A stretch of 64,000 nucleotides of DNA from Aradus depressus. Taxonomy: Eukaryota > Arthropoda > Insecta > Hemiptera > Aradidae. The notes under the pieces were generated by a model that was given only the letters and a program-made list of their open reading frames with translations, had not been told where the DNA came from and did no database searches. Location of the stretch: positions 18,796,222 through 18,860,221 of the forward strand of contig OY759222.1 in the NCBI GenBank assembly GCA_963662175.1, given 5' to 3'. The position numbers were made by a program, and so were the translations under genes. Within the stretch, counting starts at the first letter, position 1, and each line of letters begins with the position of its first letter. Of this stretch, positions 58,615 through 64,000 are shown one piece after another.

Positions 58615-59015
58615 TTATCAACATAGAAATAGAAGAATAGGAATCTCCAGCTCCTTCAATACCTCCTTTACCTTTCAATACCTTATCAACATAGAAATAG
58701 AAGAATAGGAATCTCTAGCTCCTTCAATACCTCCTTTACCTTTCAATACCTTATCAACATAGAAATAGAAGAATAGGAATCTCTAGCTCCTTCAATACCT
58801 CCTTTACCTTTCAATACCTTATCAACATAGAAATAGAAGAATAGGAATCTCCAGCTCCTTCAATACCTCCTTTACCTTTCAATACCTTATCAACATAGAA
58901 ATAGAAGAATAGGAATCTCCAGCTCCTTCAATACCTCCTTTACCTTTCAATACCTTATCAACATAGAAATAGAAGAATAGGAATCTCTAGCTCCTTCAAT
59001 ACCTTTTACAGAAAT
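58615..59015 (+). repeat. 68-bp tandem repeat, six units
   Basis: ACATAGAAATAGAAGAATAGG starts at 58621, 58689, 58757, 58825, 58893 and 58961, exactly 68 bp apart, with only C/T changes at CTCYAGCTCC. The very low divergence indicates recent expansion or homogenisation. Confidence 0.9.
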
Positions 59016-59029
59016 TACAGTTCTTTTGG

Positions 59030-59692
59030 CAATAGCGGAAGTTATTTAATACATAAGAAACAAAGAATTATTTCACAATTACGTGTCTCAGGAAAATATG
59101 CAACTCATTTGAATTATACAAATTACCTAGCTAAATTTCAGTTTGAATCTGTTTGTTCACTTTGTAACAGTGATAATGATAACATACTCCATCTTCTCAT
59201 AACTTGTCCAATGTTAAAACAATACAGAAACAAATTTATCAATAAATATATTTCACACTATAATGCAATCTCCCGATAAAATAATTAATTTGCTAAGTAT
59301 TGATGACGATGACGATAAAAAAATCAATAATATATTTATTTTCGTAACTAATAGTTTCAAATTTAGAAAACCAGTTTTATTATGATTTGCCCTCTCGTTT
59401 ACCTTATACATTTCAATATAACACATTTCACAACAGTTGGTATTTTTCTTTTCTTTACTTCGGCCCATATTTATGATGTTGTTTCTTCCAAAACTAATTT
59501 TTTGTTTCATTATTAAGTTTATTATATTTTATATTTTCAATTATAAGTTGTATTGATATATAAACTTTTATATATGATGTCATATATATATATATATATA
59601 ATGTAATACATTTATGTGTGAACTAGTAAGGTCAACCCTTGCTATGAGATTTGTATTCTATAAGCAATAAAGTTTCATTTCATTTCATTCAA
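59030..59692 (+). pseudogene. LINE 3' end: C-terminal knuckle, 3' UTR and ATTTC tail
   Basis: At 59080-59280 the frame reads LRVSGKYATHLNYTNYLAKF followed by CSLCNSDNDNILHLLITCPM, a C-x2-C-x(n)-H-x4-C knuckle with CPM, typical of LINE pol ends, then a TGA/TAA-rich UTR. It ends AATAAAGTTTCATTTCATTTC, a poly(A) signal followed by a short ATTTC repeat. 5'-truncated; start position uncertain, perhaps at the array edge. Confidence 0.65.
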
Positions 59693-59939
59693 ATTTCTCC
59701 AAAAATATATACATATATAATTCTGAGATGCCATCAAATTTTTCTAAATGTGCGAAATGTTCAATCTAATCCAAAGGCGTTTTGTTATTTGATTGACAGG
59801 GAACACATCTATTATAGATAAATCTGTAATAGATGCAGATGTATCTATTATAGAAACAGTTGATGTGAGTGCTTTCCGAAACGTTTGTGATTGCTATTTT
59901 TAAAGAGCAAAAAATAATGGGAGAAGTGTTCTTGTGATA

Positions 59940-60130
59940 AATATAGGGATTTTAGAGTTAAGCCCCTCCCCCTTAATATTTCCTTCCCTTCGACGATTTG
60001 ACTGAAAATCAGTAGATGTCGTCCTTATGGGGTTCTGAATAAAAATAGAAAATCTTTGTGACCGATACACAGGAAAGGTTTTTTGTCATTTTTGAAATCG
60101 GAGGTCGGAAAACATGAAGTTCTAGTAAAA
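59940..60130 (+). repeat. DR-family dispersed repeat block
   Basis: Has TTGACTGAAAATCAGTAGATG, GTCGTCCTTATGGGGTTCTG and AGGTCGGAAAACATGAAG. Confidence 0.5.
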
Positions 60131-60479
60131 ACGGGAAAATAGGAGAGAATTCTTGGAAACTCATAAGGAAAACCTGGAAGAGGATGAACCCATCTTCTTG
60201 CAGTTCGACAGGCTATTTACAGGAAGAGGGTGAGAAAACGGACCTTCTTGTCAAGAAAGCCCTACAAGTGTTCAAAGTATTCAGACATCATATTTTCCTT
60301 ACGTTTTCCTCTTATTTCTTTGGAAGATAATTGTATGATGTTTGAATGATTTTTATTTCTGACATTAAGCAATAGTTAGAAACCACCAACATAGAGATAG
60401 TGCCTTGCCTACACTTGGGTTTTATATAATATTTTTATTATTAAAAAAATAAAATAAATCATTTAATTTTTAAAAAACC

Positions 60480-60734
60480 TTCGGTAAATCAATGGCTATG
60501 TACTTCCCCAGCAATAAATAATCAATTATGTTTTTGCTCTCCCTCCTATTAATTTTTAACGGAACCAACAGAAGAAAAGGGAGAAATTAGACGTGGGATC
60601 AACCCATAAAATACCTACTAAGGATGGTATCTATTAATTTTCCGCGAAATCGGTCGACGGGAAGGAGGATCCAGAGAAGGGGGTCTTGACTCAAATACTC
60701 TAATAACTGTCGACGTGAGGAATGTATTGACACT
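60480..60734 (-). repeat. DR-family dispersed repeat block
   Basis: ATGTACTTCCCCAGCAATAAATAATC, then ATTAATTTTCCGCGAAATCGG and AATAACTGTCGACGTGAGG; interrupted at the right by the LINE tail at 60735. Confidence 0.5.
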
Positions 60735-61580
60735 AAATTAATAATAATAATAAATTTATCCGTTAAACCAATAAATGGTGATAGGATACGTCAAAAGAAT
60801 TTATACATTAAGATAGCTTATAAATTAGATTTATAACTACTTGAGTCTAACACATCTATGATTAGTAGTAATAACAAAACTATTAAAAAAAAGTAAAATG
60901 AAATTAATAAAAACTGAACAAATAAATACTTAAAAATATATGAGTACATAAACAAAATTAATACAAGATACGTTTATAATAAGTAGACACATTTTTCAAT
61001 TTAATAAAAATTAAGATTTATTATTTTTTAAACTCTTCGGAAGTGTTTTTATTCCAACGATGTTTCGGGTTTCAAGACGTTCTTATGTCCCATCATCAGG
61101 TCCCAATGTGCGAGATATAGAAAAGAAATAAAAAAAGTCTAAATGAATAAAAATTTATAGATGAATAAATAAAACAATAACGTACATTAGATTGACCTTT
61201 AGGAGGAACTCTGCCCAAAATATAAAAATTAAAGCTTTGTATCAAATAATGTTTTTGGATATGAAACACGATTCTTTACTGTGATTATATTATTCTTTTA
61301 GAACAGTGAGAATAAAATTCCGTTTCCGTGTATAGGGTTTCCTCTAACATGAACATTTTTAGTTGAAATTTACATTTTTTTATTGTGTCTATTGACTTCA
61401 AGAAGTGGGGAAGGACATTAAATAAATTAATTCCTTTATGAGTTATACTTTTTTCAAAAAGAGAAGAGCAATGTTTAGTTATTCGAAAGTCTTCTTTCTT
61501 CCTGGTATCGTAATCATGACTAGTATTGTTGAGAGGGAAAATATTTCTATTTTTCCTAATAACCATTAATGTTTCAAATA

Positions 61581-63057
61581 CACTGATGGACAAAATTACC
61601 GCACCACTTAATTTTATTAGTTTAAAATCGAATCAGTTATCTTTCTCTATTATTAAAATTGATTATAGGTATTAAGGAGTTCTAGTAGTAAACATAGACT
61701 GTAAATAAAGCATTGTTTACTCTTCAGTAATTCCTTTTTAATAAACAATACCATTTTGCCTAACAATTGCATTACTTCCAAAAATCCATTTTCGATTGTT
61801 CCGTTTCATTAGGTTAAATTTTAAATTTTAAACAATTTCAATCTCTTTTAATGGCTTTAAGTGAGCAAAATTGTGTTAGGGCCATAACTTTATTGGAGGA
61901 AGGGAACAGCCAGCGTGAAGTCGCTAGGAGACTTGGTGTACATCACACGACCATTGGCAGGGTTCATCGGCGCTTTTTGGAAACAGGGCTTTATACCAGA
62001 AGACCGGGGCAGGGTCGACCAAGATCTACAAACGACAGAGACGATAGATACATTCGTCATCAGGCTTTGCGGAACCGCAGTGTAACTGAAAATGAGATCA
62101 GCAATCTCATAAGGCAAGTTCGAAATGTTTCCATTTCCAGTAGGACTGTAAGAAGAAGGCTTAACGAAAATAACCTTAGAGCCCGACACCCTGCCCGTGG
62201 ACCTCTTCTCACCACAGCTCACAAAAATGCCAGGCTTCAATTTGCACGAGAACATGTGAATTGGACATTGAACGATTGGGGGAGAGTTCTTTTTACAGAT
62301 GAGGTTAGAGTAGGCCTCAAATCTTCAGATGGTCGTAATTTTACATGGAGACGCCCAGGGGAAAGGTACGCGCCATGTTGTATGGTTCCCCAGGTGGCAT
62401 TTCATGGAGGTACGTTGATGTTCTGGGGTGGCATTTCCTTTGATGCTCGTACCGAGTTGGTTGTTGTGCGGGGAAGGTCTCTAACATCACAAAGGTACTT
62501 AGAAGAGATAATTGAAGAACATGTATTGCCATTTGCGCCCTATATTGGTGAAAGATTCATCCTGATGCATGATAATGCCAAGCCACATAGGGCACGTATT
62601 GTGGATGACTACCTCAATGAGGTGGGGATTGAGCGCTTAGCATGGCCACCAAGGAATCCAGACTTAAATCCGATTGAACATGTTTGGGACCAACTGAAGC
62701 GACGTGTACGAAGGAGAAACCCAGGTCCTAGCACCCTTGAAGAGTTGGAAAGAGCAGTTTTGGGAGAATGGGACAATATTCCCCAGGACTTTATTCAAAA
62801 TCTGTTTCAATCAATGGAAAGGCGTTTAACGGACGTTATTCGGGCCAGAGATGGGAATACTCGGTATTGAAAAAAAGAAAAGCAATTTTTTTACGGTTTT
62901 TAATTCTTGAAGTTTAGCTCTTTTTTTTCATTTAATCAAAGATTTATTTATTTTTTTTCAAATGACTTATTTCAATCAGAAATATTTGTGAGGTTCAAAA
63001 TATGATTACAAAAAAATTACAAATTTTAAGGTGGTGCGGTAATTTTGTCCATCAGTG
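61581..63057 (+). mobile_element. Complete Tc1-type transposon (1,477 bp)
   Basis: The 27-bp terminal inverted repeats at 61581-61607 and 63031-63057 are identical (CACTGATGGACAAAATTACC..) and flanked by TA duplications at 61579-61580 and 63058-63059. They contain an intact transposase gene. It is inserted in the LINE on the other strand. Perfect ends plus full-length ORF suggest a recent arrival. Confidence 0.95.
61851..62870 (+). CDS. Tc1-family transposase, intact (339 aa)
   Basis: Cuts and joins the element at its terminal inverted repeats, inserting at TA; it would act in the nucleus. Residues 1-110 form the paired-like DNA-binding region: helix-turn-helix with EEGNSQREVARRLGVHHTTI (16-35), the GRPR linker at 55-58, and a second HTH near 78-110. 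The catalytic core has D150 (VLFTDE), D241 (LMHDNAKPH) and E276 (NPIEHVWD): 34 residues between the last two, the DD34E spacing of Tc1. The GGT..MFWGGIS segment is at 186-197. Length is as usual for Tc1 (about 340 aa). No stop, frameshift or missing catalytic residue. The ATG at 61851 gives the standard amino end. Confidence 0.95.
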   Translation: MALSEQNCVRAITLLEEGNSQREVARRLGVHHTTIGRVHRRFLETGLYTRRPGQGRPRSTNDRDDRYIRHQALRNRSVTENEISNLIRQVRNVSISSRTVRRRLNENNLRARHPARGPLLTTAHKNARLQFAREHVNWTLNDWGRVLFTDEVRVGLKSSDGRNFTWRRPGERYAPCCMVPQVAFHGGTLMFWGGISFDARTELVVVRGRSLTSQRYLEEIIEEHVLPFAPYIGERFILMHDNAKPHRARIVDDYLNEVGIERLAWPPRNPDLNPIEHVWDQLKRRVRRRNPGPSTLEELERAVLGEWDNIPQDFIQNLFQSMERRLTDVIRARDGNTRY

Positions 63058-63439
63058 TATAAACAACGATGGCAAAAGGCAGGATTTTAAGATGTTTAAA
63101 TATTTCTCTGCAGCTTGTTCTTTGAGTGATATTGTTTATAATTCTTAATGCTTTTTTCTGAAGTCTGAAAATATTAATACTCGAGCTAAATGAGCCCCAA
63201 TGTATTAAACCGTAACTGATTATGGAATGGAAATAGGCGTAAGTTAGAGTAGTTAATGTTTCCTTTGGCACGATCTTTTTAAGATTTCGAAGTAAGAAGC
63301 AAACGGAATTAATTAGAAGAATTCAGAAGCCACTATGTAATTCAATTATTGAGTTTTAGCGCAAACGATCGATTGGCCTCGGAGGGAGAGCGAGAACTTT
63401 AATGACAATTTCGTGCTGGGGAAGTATATTATATATGAG

Positions 63440-63655
63440 TGCGTTGGTAGCTCATGGCAGCGTGCTAGTCTAATGAGCCCAAGATCGCAGGTCCAGGCCT
63501 GGGACGGGACGTTAAGCAATACTAGCGAGTCATTGGGTAACTAAACCTGGTTGGGAAAAATGTAGGACTCCCAGAGTAGTCGGGCTCATCTCCATCAGAG
63601 CGTCGAAAGAGCTGGGTGACGTCGTAGTCAAGCAAGGGAAAATTTATATTATTAC
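63440..63655 (+). mobile_element. SINE-A, strongly diverged copy
   Basis: GAGTGCGTTGGTAGCTCATGG (head), GGGACGGGACGTTAAGCAAT, GTAGTCGGGCTCATCTCC and GACGTCGTAGTCAAGC follow the SINE order with several deletions. The preceding GTGCTGGGGAAGTA (63414) is a DR-family end. 63656-64000 shows nothing recognisable. Confidence 0.6.
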
Positions 63656-64000
63656 TCCTCCATTGTCATAAACACCAACGAATATTTTATATCTATATAA
63701 TCTTTAGAACTTCAGAGGCTTAACAGAAAAGACTTAAGTGAAAGTTGAAATTTGGCTTGCTGGCAGGAATATGTTAGATACTGAAAAGTTAGGATCTTCC
63801 TAAAATGGAAATAAGCTCTCTTTGAATGAAAGAAAAGTTTTAAATAAGTTGAAAATTATAATTAAGTATTTTCATCTAAGTCTGTATTGACTTAGTTAGA
63901 GACGATGACTTGAGACTACTTCTAAGTTGAGCTTTTCTTGACTTCTTTGATTAATTTTGGATGGCTAATATTTTTCATTATTCACTCTCATGTTGCTAGA

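Larger units (their letters stand above)
60735..63310 (-). pseudogene. LINE with RT C-terminal part, split by a Tc1 element
   Basis: On the minus strand: LTYAYFHSIISYGLIHWG, FRLQKKALRIINN and CREIFKHLKILPFAIVVY (63300-63060), the thumb region usual for LINE RTs; then the Tc1 insertion; then FETLMVIRKNRNIFPLNN, SHDYDTRKKEDFRI and GINLFNVLPHFLKSI (61577-61285), the carboxyl end. A 3' UTR to 60735 ends in a TAA/TTA repeat and matches 33128-33720. The empty-site join is off by one base in frame, so the LINE was probably already decayed, or changed later. RT active site not included. Confidence 0.75.

Noticed and set aside
58615..59015. CRISPR-like array or spaced repeats
   Set aside because: The units are contiguous without unique spacers, and the genome is eukaryotic.
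61890..62255. 121-codon minus-strand frame opposite the transposase
   Set aside because: Shadow of the Tc1 transposase gene; no independent signal.

Overview
This window looks like a repeat-packed stretch of an AT-rich arthropod genome. The arthropod call is an inference. It rests on the mix of mobile elements (Helitrons, Penelope-like elements, Jockey/R1-type LINEs, Tc1, piggyBac-, Harbinger- and hAT-type elements) and on CCTAA/TTAGG runs, the usual arthropod telomere unit, at the ends of the SINE copies. Species cannot be fixed from the sequence.

Only one host gene piece is convincing: a 166-bp exon on the minus strand (55397-55562) with good splice sites, encoding part of the kinase N-lobe of an STK32/YANK-type serine/threonine kinase. 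No other exon of it is visible, so most of the window is probably intron of that gene. A 66-codon ORF just upstream of the exon (55606-55806) is unexplained. The only intact large ORF is a 339-aa Tc1 transposase (61851-62870) inside a complete element with perfect 27-bp inverted repeats.

Layout. 1-6 kb: MITE pair, Jockey LINE remnant split by a palindromic Penelope-like insertion, three tRNA-type SINEs. 6-13 kb: Helitron, pogo-like MITEs, a second SINE family with long poly(A), a SINE split by a piggyBac-like MITE. 13-18 kb: second palindrome, LINE fragment with RNase H, further foldback, retroposons. 18-24 kb: Helitron split by a Harbinger element carrying a MADF ORF, further Helitrons, inverted SINE pair. 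24-35 kb: zinc-finger TIR element, tandem repeats, poly-G/C tracts, LINE 3' end, hAT-type element with 8-bp duplication. 35-51 kb: four minus-strand Helitrons, two directly abutting, filled with 66-bp and about 143-bp minisatellites and separated by two arrays of a 441-bp satellite that shares its core with the SINE. 51-64 kb: LINE remnants (one internally triplicated), the STK32 exon, a Penelope-like remnant with GIY-YIG coding, a 68-bp tandem array, and a LINE split by the Tc1 element.

An unclassified dispersed repeat (here the DR family) with about 130-bp internal periodicity and CTTCCCCAGC-type ends fills much of the rest. The elements do not form a pathway; their value is a readable nesting history, with several insertions dated relative to each other by exact target-site duplications.
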